64,000 bases of DNA, taken from contig NZ_CP035534.1 in NCBI RefSeq assembly GCF_009068765.1, positions 1,240,001-1,304,000 on the forward strand, given 5' to 3'. Source of the stretch: Sulfurimonas hydrogeniphila. Its GTDB lineage: Bacteria; Campylobacterota; Campylobacteria; Campylobacterales; Sulfurimonadaceae. The notes under the pieces are model-generated. The model was not told where the DNA came from, did no database searches, and saw nothing but the letters and a program-made list of their open reading frames with translations. The position numbers and the translations under genes are program-made. Shown here in pieces: positions 36,396 through 44,848 of the stretch (position 1 is the stretch's first letter; each line of letters starts with the position of its first letter).

Positions 36396-38354
36396 CTATT
36401 TGGAGGCTGTATCTATGAAATCAAGTAGTAACAAATCTTCTTTGTCAGTTTCCCATCCCTCAAAATCGATATCCCATCTTTTTACTAAAAAATCAAGTGA
36501 TTGTTCACCTCTATCTTTTATTGTACTTGGTGTCCAATTAGAATAGCTTGCAATTTCTATTTCACTATATGACCCATTAAAAAATCCAACCTTGTTACCT
36601 TTTTTATCAATATGACTCTTTTTAAAATCAAAACATTTATTTTGAAGTTCAGAGTTTTTTGAACGAGCAAGCAAAACTAAATTTCCGAGGTTATGTAATA
36701 GTTTTATTTTCTCTTTTTTAGTATAAGTGTCGAATACTGATTTCCAACATTTATCGTTAGGTGTTTGAGGATAAATATGTTCGATAGTATCTTCTTTTTT
36801 ACGCTTACTAAAATCAGACCAGTGAACTTTTTGGTTTCCTTTGGCTTTTTTTTGTAAATATAATTCATACTCATACAAAAAATATCTTAATCCATTCCAA
36901 CTAAAATATCCTTCATCTTTTTCAAAGCGCTCTTTTATGTAACTACTAAACTTATCAAGGTTAAACCAACCATAATAAGTGTACTCATCCCCTTCGCCAT
37001 CTTCACCATCTGTCAATTGCTCTATAATTTCAATAACTTTCTGTAAAGTTAAATCATCCTTTTTAAAATAGAAATCATTTGCTAGTCTATAAAAATAATT
37101 ATTCTGAGTATTTGACGATCTTTGAGAAAGTTTAAAAACGAGAAAAATAAATCGTTCAGCTGCTTTCAAAAGAAGTAAAAAATCTTCTTCATCATGCTTG
37201 GCCATTGATGCCATAATTAAGGGAGGGAATGCCCCCATTCCTACTCTGTTAAGTTTTTGAAGCCACTCTTTGGTTTCGTCAGTATAGGTAGAAAATTCTG
37301 GATTAGAAATATAGAACCAAGACTTAACACTATCTGAAAGGCTATCAATGTACTTTTTGATATCATCAAGTGTTACATTTCCTTCGATTGTTTCCTTCGC
37401 CGTAAATTTTTTGTTTAGCAAAAATTTTGCATAAGCATTGGCTTCATTTCTGTCATACTTGAAATACATAATCCAATGGTTCCGTAAAAAATCGTCATCA
37501 TCCATCGCATTATCTTTATTTTTTCCAAGGTATTCATAGATAGTTTTCCATGTTTCATTAATGTCTTTTCTAAGTCTTGTTCTTAATGATTCATTTACTT
37601 CCAACAATGTAGATAAATAAATAAGTCTATTTTTGAGAAGTTCTAAGCTTGACAAAGCCTTACCTCTGTTATTCATAGTTTCAAATGTAACATAAACATC
37701 TAGTTCGTCATCAATTTCATACAGATTAAATTTAAACATTGTATTTATTTTTTTAAAGATGGAACCAAGTGCATCTCTATCCAAGTTTTTTAGTTTTTTA
37801 TGAAAATATTCTTTTGCTCTCTTGAGATTCGCAGTATAGAGAGTTTGCTCTGGCACTTTGTCAGAAGATGATGATTTCTGAGCTAAAATTTTTGTTTTAA
37901 AATACTCATCACTAGGATTATCACGTTCATACCCAAAAATATATGATTTATAGTTTTCTCCAAATGCTTGATATAAATATTTCTTTATCCAATATGTTTT
38001 TTCATTAAAATTAATACCTTTATCATCTGGAATAAAGTTTAATATTTCATTGATTAAAATAATGGCTGTAGTTAATCTTTGCTGACCATCTATAAGATAA
38101 AAGGCTTTAAAACCTCTTTCAAACAGCCACAAATCATCTTTCCATTGTTCATTATTAAGTATATTACTTTTGCTAACCTGTTCAACGGTGAGAAGACCAG
38201 TATAATGAATCTTATCATTTTTTAAATTCATTAAATCTTCCCAAAAATCATCCAATTGAATTATTCCCCAAGAATATCCCCGCTGAAAATCAGGTATTCT
38301 AAAAAACTTATCATTAAAAATTTCACTGAGAGATAGAAGTTTATTATCTGACAT
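36396..38354 (-). CDS. GmrSD-like DUF262/DUF1524 protein
   Basis: A 652-residue protein. The N-terminal DUF262 (ParB/Srx-like) domain has FRIPDFQRGYSWG at residues 17-29 and YLIDGQQRLTTAIILINEI near 90-110. The C-terminal DUF1524 His-Me finger nuclease domain has DTIEHIYPQTPND, then a LLHNLGNLVLLARSKNSELQ block around 575. This domain pair is that of the GmrSD/BrxU modification-dependent restriction enzymes that attack modified phage DNA. It lies about 100 bases after the FtsZ-like gene on the same strand. Confidence 0.88.
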   Translation of the reverse strand: MSDNKLLSLSEIFNDKFFRIPDFQRGYSWGIIQLDDFWEDLMNLKNDKIHYTGLLTVEQVSKSNILNNEQWKDDLWLFERGFKAFYLIDGQQRLTTAIILINEILNFIPDDKGINFNEKTYWIKKYLYQAFGENYKSYIFGYERDNPSDEYFKTKILAQKSSSSDKVPEQTLYTANLKRAKEYFHKKLKNLDRDALGSIFKKINTMFKFNLYEIDDELDVYVTFETMNNRGKALSSLELLKNRLIYLSTLLEVNESLRTRLRKDINETWKTIYEYLGKNKDNAMDDDDFLRNHWIMYFKYDRNEANAYAKFLLNKKFTAKETIEGNVTLDDIKKYIDSLSDSVKSWFYISNPEFSTYTDETKEWLQKLNRVGMGAFPPLIMASMAKHDEEDFLLLLKAAERFIFLVFKLSQRSSNTQNNYFYRLANDFYFKKDDLTLQKVIEIIEQLTDGEDGEGDEYTYYGWFNLDKFSSYIKERFEKDEGYFSWNGLRYFLYEYELYLQKKAKGNQKVHWSDFSKRKKEDTIEHIYPQTPNDKCWKSVFDTYTKKEKIKLLHNLGNLVLLARSKNSELQNKCFDFKKSHIDKKGNKVGFFNGSYSEIEIASYSNWTPSTIKDRGEQSLDFLVKRWDIDFEGWETDKEDLLLLDFIDTASK

Positions 38355-38458
38355 TTATTATTTTCCTTTCATGCTCTAATAATTAAATTTATCTTACCTA
38401 TTTGTAAATTTATGCATGCTTAATATTAATTTTACAAATTAAATTTATAAAAAGTTAT

Positions 38459-38992
38459 TCATTTCCCGTAGTCAATATTATTAGCAACTATATATTTATT
38501 GCCATTTTTTTCAAATCCCGTGAACAAAATACTAGCCTTTACATAACTCTTACTAACTGATTTGTCCGTTGTAGTTCCCCACATAATGTCAGATTCATCG
38601 TGAGCATTTTCATGTATTATTTCCATTGCTTCAGCAATATCCTCAATAGAAAAATCAGGATGTATAGTAAAATGTATTAATATGCCTGACATTTTATTTA
38701 TCAAGTTATATTCCAATGATGAGTTTTCAATCGATCGCCTTATAGCTTCAGCTGCTGAATTTTTGCCATCAAATTCTCCAATACCACTAAATGCTACACC
38801 ACCATGATTGACAATAACTTCAAAATCAGCCAAATCAAGACTCATATCATTATCTCCACTCGGTAAAACTACTCCGAGCATTCCTTTTACAGCTTTTTTT
38901 ATTTCATCACTGAACTCTGTATTGTCTATATATGCACATAGCTCTTTCTTGTGTAAATCTGCATCTGCTTGGGTTGTTTCAACTTTTTTCAT
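38459..38992 (-). CDS. FtsZ C-terminal-domain-only protein
   Basis: A 177-residue protein from ATG 38992. Residues about 27-162 align by eye with the second half of FtsZ. FSDEIKKAVKGM matches the end of the core helix, SLDLADFEVIV (51-61) the T7 loop, GVAFSGIGEFDGKNSAAEAI the next helix region, GILIHFTIHPDF and EIIHENAHDESDIMWGTTTD the activation domain, and ILFTGFEKN the last strand. The GTP-binding half (GGGTGTG) and the C-terminal FtsA-binding peptide are absent. The T7 loop keeps both Asp but has Ser for the usual Asn. It could bind a host FtsZ nucleotide face and cap filaments; that is inference. Its ATG overlaps the stop of the sigma-4-like gene. Confidence 0.8.
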   Translation of the reverse strand: MKKVETTQADADLHKKELCAYIDNTEFSDEIKKAVKGMLGVVLPSGDNDMSLDLADFEVIVNHGGVAFSGIGEFDGKNSAAEAIRRSIENSSLEYNLINKMSGILIHFTIHPDFSIEDIAEAMEIIHENAHDESDIMWGTTTDKSVSKSYVKASILFTGFEKNGNKYIVANNIDYGK

Positions 38993-39153
38993 CAACTTTC
39001 TCCTGACACATATTCTCTTAATTTTTTACCAATCTTTGGAGACTTGAGTTTTTTTAAGGCTTGTGCTTCTATTTGTCTCACTCGTTCTCTGGTAATCCCC
39101 AATATCTTGGCTATCTCTTCTAGAGTATAATCCCCATTTTTTATTGATTTCAT
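38992..39153 (-). CDS. Sigma-70 region 4-like small HTH protein
   Basis: A 53-residue protein consisting almost only of a sigma region 4.2 helix-turn-helix: TLEEIAKILGITRERVRQIE at residues 10-29, then AQALKKLKSPK. GGAGGGAGAA upstream is a strong ribosome-binding site. The TGA stop shares its A with the ATG of the FtsZ-like gene (TGATG arrangement), implying translational coupling. It lacks sigma region 2, so it cannot be a full sigma factor. It may bind -35-like DNA or RNA polymerase as a regulator of this operon. Confidence 0.8.
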   Translation of the reverse strand: MKSIKNGDYTLEEIAKILGITRERVRQIEAQALKKLKSPKIGKKLREYVSGES

Positions 39154-39204
39154 ACTATTCTCCCTCCTATTTTATATAAGATATAAGCTTAAACTCGCCA
39201 TTAA

Positions 39205-41337
39205 TTAAGCCAAAAAACCCATAACATTTTTATGCACTTCATTTTTAACAGCCACTTCATCTTCAAGCCTTTGGATAAAATCTTCAACACTTTTAAGAGG
39301 ATTAAATCTATTTTGTCTTGCAACAGCTGCAAAATCCCCTGGTGCCAGATTTCTCAAAGATTTTACTTTTTGTTTTTGCATATCTGCAAGTTTTTTAAAC
39401 CCAAACTCTTTTACATATTCGCTAAAGAGTTTGAGTGATTGTTCTGCTTTGAGATACTCAAACTCTAGTTTTAAATCAAATCGTCTTAGACTTGCTTTAT
39501 CAAGATTGTCCATCAGGTTTGTGGTGGCTATGAAGATACCATTAAAATTTTCCATCTGCACCAACATCTCATTTACCTGTGTCACTTCCCATGAGTTTTG
39601 AGCCTGTGTTCTGTCACTTAAAAAGCTATCTACTTCATCAAAGACAAGTACGGCATCTTCAGCTTCAGCCTCTTTAAAAGCATTAGCAATATTTTGTTCG
39701 GTGCCTCCTACCCATTTACTTATGAGGTCACTTCCCTTTTTTATAATACATGGTTTGTTGAGTTGTTTGGCTATATACTTCCCATAAGCACTCTTTCCTG
39801 TTCCTGGTGCTCCATAGAGACAAAGCCTTGCGTTTTTACTCTCTTTTATCCCAAGTGTAAGCTTCTCTAAATCTGTACTTGTGTTGATATAGCTCGGATT
39901 ATAAATATTTTTCGCAATCTCTATGCCACTACCTTTTTCTAACTCTTTATGCCCCTGGGCTTTTAGCGTATTGCTTACAAGATGTATAAATGCATCAGAG
40001 TTTTTCTCTTCACCTATAACTTCCAACACTTTAGATGCTCGTGTGATAAGTGCTGGAGCTACATCTTCATGCTCTGCTAATGTCTGAATACTTGCCGTAT
40101 CAAGATGCCCATTGCTATAACTCTCTATAATTTTTTCCCGTTTAGATTTTGGAGGGATTGGCAACTCTATACTCATATCAAATCTTCTTACAAGTGCAGG
40201 GTCTAAGGCATTAATGTTATTAGTAATCCAGATAGTTGGAATTGTATTTGTCTCTAACACTTTGTTAATCCATGCTTTATCTTTTTGACGGCTTGAACTA
40301 CCAAAAAGCATACTAAAAAAACTACTTCCACCACCTTGAAAGATATCTTCTGCTTCATCATACATTAGAAGTGTCTTTTTATCTCCAAGGAGTGCTTGAG
40401 CTAACCTATAGGATTTGAGTCTCTTCTCCCCATCTATAGACTCATCATCTTCATCTGTGTAGCTTACTTCAAAAAGATTAAGTTTGAGTTTTTTAGCCAA
40501 GGTTTTAGCAAGTTCAGTTTTTCCTGTTCCAGGTGCGCCATATAGAAGTATGTTGACACCCTCTTGTTTTTGTTTAATACTTTTTTTAAGATAAGGTAGT
40601 AACAGATTAATATCTTCTTTGATATGCTCATAATCTTTAAGCTTCAAACTCCCTTTTGAGCATCTACTTACTGATTCTTTGAGCATTACAGATATATCTT
40701 CATCCAGATTCAAGAGATTATCTATAAAAGTATCACTAATTGAATCTAGTTTTCTATCGAGTGAATTTGTATTGCGTTTATCTATAAGTACCAAAGAAGA
40801 TTTGGTAAGTTTAGCTTTTGAAGAGAGCGCTTTTTTTACTTCATCTTTTGGAATATTTAATATGATACTTAAAGCTCTTTTAACTTGTGTCGTATTGAGT
40901 TCATGTCCCAAAAGCTCTACAGCATCATCTAAAATCTCATACTGTTTTATTAAAACACTAAACTCTAAAATTTGCTCTTCATAACGATTTAGATTCATCA
41001 AAGAGGAGATTTGCGCGATATTTGTTGACAAAATTGGATGTGAAGAGAATCTTTTTTGTTGTTCGAGTTTTTCAAGTTTTTGTGCAAAATATTCTAAGAT
41101 ATCCTCACGCGTAAACTTTTCATTTTCTAAAAACTTATTTCCACCCAAAAAAGCGAAAATATTATCTTTTAAAATATAGTCATCTTTATCGATAAACTCC
41201 TTATGTCCTCCCAATTTTAAAAGTATTCGTAGTGTCCATAAGCTTGCCTTATCGATAAGGTTTTTGTCTATATAATCTTCTTTATTTATCTCTAATGTAT
41301 ATCTTCTTTGTTCTCTTTTTCTTATAGTTTTCATCAT
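39205..41337 (-). CDS. Double-AAA ATPase
   Basis: A 710-residue protein. An N-terminal helical part (1-250) is followed by two AAA modules: Walker A LLYGAPGTGKTELAK near 267 with Walker B LLMYDEAEDIF and WITNNINALDPALVRRFD. The second has CLYGAPGTGKSAYGK near 505 with VLVFDEVDSFLSDR and ATTNLMDNLDKASLRRFD. Both modules keep the DE Walker B and arginine-finger-like residues. It resembles CDC48/FtsH-type remodelling ATPases. It lies 51 bases upstream of the sigma-4-like/FtsZ-like pair on the same strand and could remodel or load one of the neighbouring proteins. Confidence 0.85.
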   Translation of the reverse strand: MMKTIRKREQRRYTLEINKEDYIDKNLIDKASLWTLRILLKLGGHKEFIDKDDYILKDNIFAFLGGNKFLENEKFTREDILEYFAQKLEKLEQQKRFSSHPILSTNIAQISSLMNLNRYEEQILEFSVLIKQYEILDDAVELLGHELNTTQVKRALSIILNIPKDEVKKALSSKAKLTKSSLVLIDKRNTNSLDRKLDSISDTFIDNLLNLDEDISVMLKESVSRCSKGSLKLKDYEHIKEDINLLLPYLKKSIKQKQEGVNILLYGAPGTGKTELAKTLAKKLKLNLFEVSYTDEDDESIDGEKRLKSYRLAQALLGDKKTLLMYDEAEDIFQGGGSSFFSMLFGSSSRQKDKAWINKVLETNTIPTIWITNNINALDPALVRRFDMSIELPIPPKSKREKIIESYSNGHLDTASIQTLAEHEDVAPALITRASKVLEVIGEEKNSDAFIHLVSNTLKAQGHKELEKGSGIEIAKNIYNPSYINTSTDLEKLTLGIKESKNARLCLYGAPGTGKSAYGKYIAKQLNKPCIIKKGSDLISKWVGGTEQNIANAFKEAEAEDAVLVFDEVDSFLSDRTQAQNSWEVTQVNEMLVQMENFNGIFIATTNLMDNLDKASLRRFDLKLEFEYLKAEQSLKLFSEYVKEFGFKKLADMQKQKVKSLRNLAPGDFAAVARQNRFNPLKSVEDFIQRLEDEVAVKNEVHKNVMGFLA

Positions 41338-41435
41338 CTACTCCTCATATTTTATAAAGAAGTATATGATTACATTATGACAGCTTTATGTCTGGAAGAT
41401 AAAAGCTTAAAAGGACTACTCATTTTTTTAATATC

Positions 41436-42038
41436 TTAAATATCTATTGTGCAATAATTAGGGATGTCGTTATACTTATTGGTACCAGGGTTATAAATAG
41501 TTGTATTGAAAAGTGTATCCATAGATTTAATAGGTTTGTGCATATGACCACAAAGTAATATTTTGGGATTTATTATTTTATTTTTAATTGCATTGTATAA
41601 TTCCTTATCTCCCCAGTCATTATCCTTTTTGTTCATTGAAGTTTTTGTGTTAGCAGGTGGTACATGAGTAATGATAACATCACATTCATCAAACTCAAAG
41701 TAACCATCAGCACCAATGTATGGGTAGCAACCAAACTTTAAATTATCTATGGTTGTAATTGTATTATCAGGATAATAATTTGAAGTGTCTATTCTATTTA
41801 GCCAGTCTTCATTATCTAGTTCACCTATATCGTGATTGCCACTACATGTAAAAAGTGGTTTTTGAAACTTTTTAATCCAAGTTGTTATCCAATTAATTTG
41901 CTCCAGAAGCGTTTCATTTTTTGAGCTTTCTAGAAAATCTCCACTGATACAAAACATATCAAAGTTTTTTTGTTGTAGCGCTATCCATTCAAACCATTTT
42001 TTATTAAAATGTAAATCTGTAGTGTGTAAAATTTTCAT
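41436..42038 (-). CDS. Calcineurin-like metallophosphoesterase
   Basis: A protein of 200 residues starting at ATG 42038 (MKILHTTDLHFN). The five metallophosphoesterase blocks are visible: TTDLHFN, ISGDFLES, CSGNHDIGEL, IITHVPPAN and LLCGHMHKP. This family includes nucleases and phosphatases such as Mre11/SbcD, YfcE and Icc; the short length and lack of an SbcC partner argue against SbcD. It follows the 116-residue gene on the same strand and precedes the double-AAA gene, after a gap of about 100 bases. Confidence 0.85.
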   Translation of the reverse strand: MKILHTTDLHFNKKWFEWIALQQKNFDMFCISGDFLESSKNETLLEQINWITTWIKKFQKPLFTCSGNHDIGELDNEDWLNRIDTSNYYPDNTITTIDNLKFGCYPYIGADGYFEFDECDVIITHVPPANTKTSMNKKDNDWGDKELYNAIKNKIINPKILLCGHMHKPIKSMDTLFNTTIYNPGTNKYNDIPNYCTIDI

Positions 42039-42072
42039 TAACAACCTTGTTTTTTATAGCAATGTTAAACGG

Positions 42073-42423
42073 TCACCTATGTCCGTTGCATATTATTTCA
42101 TAATGCGCATCATATTCAAATAATACATTCGCAGATGATAAATCAAAAGCATTGATGATGAAAGATTTTGATTCATTTGAGTTAATAATATCCTCATTAG
42201 AATATACAATATACTGTTTATTGTCTACATCATAAACAACTCTACCTCTTGGTACCTCTTCATATTCATAAAGATAAAAATCTTTGTTTTGTAAGGAGAT
42301 TTCATCCCATACCTGATAGTGTGAAAAGTTACTATCAATGAATCCATTAATTACTTTTACGGCATCTATTTTAACAGTTTTAAAGTAGATTTTAGAATTG
42401 TAAATCCAAAATATTCCTATCAT
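42073..42423 (-). CDS. Hypothetical protein, intact member of a duplicated island family
   Basis: A 116-residue soluble protein with no recognised domain. It starts MIGIFWIYNSKIYFKTVKID and has the conserved block FIDSNFSHYQVWDEISLQNK and the segment FYLYEYEEVPRGRVVYDVDN. A decayed copy lies at 33855-34183 in this window. It sits three bases after the 217-residue gene and 34 bases before the metallophosphoesterase, and is evidently part of the same operon. The function is unknown. Confidence 0.68.
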   Translation of the reverse strand: MIGIFWIYNSKIYFKTVKIDAVKVINGFIDSNFSHYQVWDEISLQNKDFYLYEYEEVPRGRVVYDVDNKQYIVYSNEDIINSNESKSFIINAFDLSSANVLFEYDAHYEIICNGHR

Positions 42424-42426
42424 CTA

Positions 42427-43080
42427 TTACACTGTTTTTATCAAATCATCAATATAGTTTTCCGCCTTCCCTTTAGAAAAAATATCAGTAATATGAACTA
42501 ATTTTATTTTTGCCTGTTTGTACCATCCTTCATATCCTTTTTTAACTTGTTTATCATCAAAACAATCAATTTCAATATCAAGCCATTTGTCATATTCTAT
42601 AGCATCCTTTTTATAATTACTCCATCCTTCTGTAAATTGTAATATTTCATCAACATAGTGGTTACCATCAGAGTCGTCTAATTTAATATTTTGTGAATCT
42701 ATTGGTGAATAAACTCCCAAAATACAAAGCAGGGGAGTATTTAAATTAATATTTGCATCTAATAGTTTTAAAAAATTTGCATAATCAACATCTTCTTCAT
42801 CATAGCATACACTAATTACAAAAGTAAAGCCTACCACCTTTTCTTTATATAAACCATAACAATTTAAGTAGTACCAATCCTCTCCATCAAAAAAACTTGT
42901 ATAATCTGCATAGTCTTCTTTTGCATTTTTATTCCCTTTTTCCCATTTTTTCCATTGCTCAAAATCATTTTTAGATTCTAACCTCTCACTCATAATATTA
43001 AATGCTTTTCTTATATCTTTATTGATTAATCTAAAAGCATTCAGAATGTCTGTAATTTGTTTTTTTTCATTTGTTTTCAT
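42427..43080 (-). CDS. Hypothetical protein
   Basis: A 217-residue, acidic, soluble protein. It starts inside the last codons of the PD-(D/E)XK-like gene (overlap 14 bases), a typical arrangement for partner proteins. It is rich in Asp, Trp and Tyr (WYYLNCYGLYKEKVVGF in the middle, DEEDVDYANFLKLLD after). No catalytic signature is seen and the family is not recognised. The tight overlap suggests it works with the upstream nuclease-like protein, perhaps as inhibitor or specificity factor. Confidence 0.6.
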   Translation of the reverse strand: MKTNEKKQITDILNAFRLINKDIRKAFNIMSERLESKNDFEQWKKWEKGNKNAKEDYADYTSFFDGEDWYYLNCYGLYKEKVVGFTFVISVCYDEEDVDYANFLKLLDANINLNTPLLCILGVYSPIDSQNIKLDDSDGNHYVDEILQFTEGWSNYKKDAIEYDKWLDIEIDCFDDKQVKKGYEGWYKQAKIKLVHITDIFSKGKAENYIDDLIKTV

Positions 43081-43753
43081 AAAATCCTCCTGTAGTAATT
43101 TCTATGTCATACTCTTTTTTATAGTGAAAACCTTTCCAGTATTCAAAGCCCTTAAAATCTAAATATTCAATTATTTTATGTATTACTTTCTTTTCTATAC
43201 CTTCAAGATTTTGAATTTTTTGTAAATATTCATTAAATTCATCCCAATGAATATGATAAATTTTGTTTAAACAATTTTTACTGCTACTATTACTTTCTTT
43301 AATATATTTCATACTTTGATAGTCAGCAGTTAAATAAATAATAAAATCACTTTTTTGTTTATCAATTTCTATTTCTAAATATCTAGCCAATTGACCATTT
43401 TCCTGATATTCCTTTACATCATCGGAACTATTTTCTTCCATTGCTTTATCTTTATTGTTATGTTCATGACTAAAATATTTTACTTCAATAATAAAAAATG
43501 TTCCATCATCTAATTTTACTAGAATATCCGGTTCCCCAATATTTTTAAAGTGTTTCCATAATTGAACAGTCTTTATTTTCTTATCTTTTATTTTATTTGC
43601 AACCTTCTCGTTCTTTTCATTTTTAGCTATTGATATAACATTCAATAAGTGCTTATACTCAATTAATTCAAGTACCCCAAATACATTGGAAGTTAGAATA
43701 TCTTCCCATGTTTCAAGTTTTGGGATTTTATTATTCATTTCTGCATCAATCAT
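43067..43753 (-). CDS. PD-(D/E)XK nuclease-like protein
   Basis: A protein of 228 residues from ATG 43753, with AAAGGA at the right distance. The segment EPDILVKLDDGTFFIIEVKYFS (about residues 70-92) is a textbook PD-(D/E)XK site: Asp, then a strand with Glu-Val-Lys. The C-terminal part (FEYWKGFHYKKEYDIE) is unrecognised. Basic residues around the site fit DNA binding. It is the first intact gene of the run 43753 to 38459, leading through two small proteins and the phosphoesterase to the AAA and FtsZ-like genes. Confidence 0.7.
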   Translation of the reverse strand: MIDAEMNNKIPKLETWEDILTSNVFGVLELIEYKHLLNVISIAKNEKNEKVANKIKDKKIKTVQLWKHFKNIGEPDILVKLDDGTFFIIEVKYFSHEHNNKDKAMEENSSDDVKEYQENGQLARYLEIEIDKQKSDFIIYLTADYQSMKYIKESNSSSKNCLNKIYHIHWDEFNEYLQKIQNLEGIEKKVIHKIIEYLDFKGFEYWKGFHYKKEYDIEITTGGFYENK

Positions 43754-43780
43754 CAATATCCTTTAACTATTACAGTCATT

Positions 43781-43966
43781 TTATTTTAGCCCAGTAAAGA
43801 AAATAGTAACTTTAGCATAGTCTTTATTAAGAGCTTCATCAGTAGTTGTCCCCCAAGCTATATCGACTTTATAGTCAATATTTTCGTGTATAATACTCAC
43901 TGCTTCAGGAATATTCATCAGAGAAAATAAATCATACCTTGTCTAATATGTTTTATTAAGAAACAT
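43781..43966 (-). pseudogene. Remnant of a second FtsZ C-terminal-like gene
   Basis: The last 46 codons (from ATG 43918) read EAVSIIHENIDYKVDIAWGT and TTDEALNKDYAKVTIFFTG, matching by eye EAMEIIHENAHDESDIMWGT and TTDKSVSKSYVKASILFTG of the intact FtsZ-like protein. Upstream, weaker similarity (LNKTY, then TRYDLFSL) is interrupted by TAG. Only the end of the domain survives. It shows the family was duplicated within the island. Confidence 0.72.
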
Positions 43967-44138
43967 CCCTAAAATTACAACTAGGTACTCTAGAAATTAT
44001 AACTGGCAATTCAGGAAGCCTATCATCAATCTTTTTATATTTTTGGTTTTCTCTATGTCTACAGCGTATTCCAATACCTAAAGCAACCTGCCATATAACA
44101 AACTTACAATATTTACAATCACTTGACAGCATTTTCAT
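43956..44138 (-). CDS. Small putative zinc-ribbon protein
   Basis: A 60-residue protein with Cys at positions 8 and 11 (DCKYCKF), then CRHRENQKYK, and a last Cys near residue 54 (SRVPSCNFRD). These ligands could bind one zinc. AAAGGGG five to six bases before the ATG is a strong ribosome-binding site, supporting a real gene. The stop overlaps the FtsZ-like remnant. Function unknown; small size and Cys/His content suggest nucleic-acid or protein binding. Confidence 0.5.
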   Translation of the reverse strand: MKMLSSDCKYCKFVIWQVALGIGIRCRHRENQKYKKIDDRLPELPVIISRVPSCNFRDVS

Positions 44139-44305
44139 CCCCTTCGAAAGTATATTGAATATCTTTCTATCAGATCTCTATACAAATTAAATTTTTATTT
44201 ATAACATAAAACTAAAAAATGTTCCTTTTTTATACAAGAGTGCTACCTCTAGCTACAAGATTGATTCATTGTTACCATAATCACATATCAAACTTCATCC
44301 TCATT

Positions 44306-44407
44306 GTCATCTGCATAGAGGTAGTCTGTCGTAGCCTCTTTGTACCAAAAATATAATGTCATCGTAACCCCAACAAATGCCATAAAATATACAATATACT
44401 CCACCAT
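44306..44407 (-). CDS. Possible 33-residue membrane miniprotein, perhaps frameshifted
   Basis: From ATG 44407, preceded by GGAGAAAAC, the frame gives MVEYIVYFMAFVGVTMTLYF, a single hydrophobic helix, then a short basic tail. Dropping one base from the T-run at about 44338-44341 would instead give an acidic tail ending DDNEDEV (stop at 44287-44289). So the gene may have lost its proper end. The stretch 44139-44425 otherwise shows nothing. Confidence 0.3.
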
Positions 44408-44425
44408 GTTTTCTCCTTTTGTTGT

Positions 44426-44812
44426 CTATACTATTTCAGTAGTAAAACTCCCTTCATCATAAAAAGAGACGATTTTTTTATCCTTACCTATATACTCAAC
44501 ATTATAGGACTCTTGAATCTCCCTCTTATAAAAAGCTCTTAACTCATGGGTCAACTCTATAAAGATACATTTTTCAAGCTCTTGCTCATACTCTTTACTG
44601 ACTCCTGCAAGCATAAAGAGTGTAAAATCATCCTCTTGGAGCTGTACAAACAATTCAGTAGGGAGTTGTGTCGGGTTATTTAGATTTGAGAAGTTTTTTA
44701 TGATCTGTATTACTTCCCTGTGCGCTTCTTTGAGTGGTTTTTTGATAGTAATATCTTCAACTCTAAACTCAATAAAACTGTTTGTTTTTTCATTCGTATA
44801 TAAAAACTGCAT
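44426..44812 (-). CDS. Hypothetical soluble protein
   Basis: A 128-residue protein without signal or membrane segments. It has alternating charged strands and helices (EFRVEDITIKKPLKEAHREV and later FVQLQEDDFTLFMLAG). The family is not recognised. It lies 36 bases after the three-helix membrane gene at 44849-45211 and is the last sizeable gene of the DUF2130 cluster. Confidence 0.55.
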   Translation of the reverse strand: MQFLYTNEKTNSFIEFRVEDITIKKPLKEAHREVIQIIKNFSNLNNPTQLPTELFVQLQEDDFTLFMLAGVSKEYEQELEKCIFIELTHELRAFYKREIQESYNVEYIGKDKKIVSFYDEGSFTTEIV

Positions 44813-44848
44813 CTGTTTAAAAAAACCTCCTCATATATCTGCTATGCA

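Noticed and set aside
39205-41337. Double-AAA ATPase as a ClpB or FtsH chaperone
   Set aside because: It lacks the ClpB middle coiled coil, the FtsH membrane helices and a zinc protease motif.
41436-42038. Metallophosphoesterase as SbcD/Mre11
   Set aside because: At 200 residues it is too short and no SbcC/Rad50-type ATPase is beside it.
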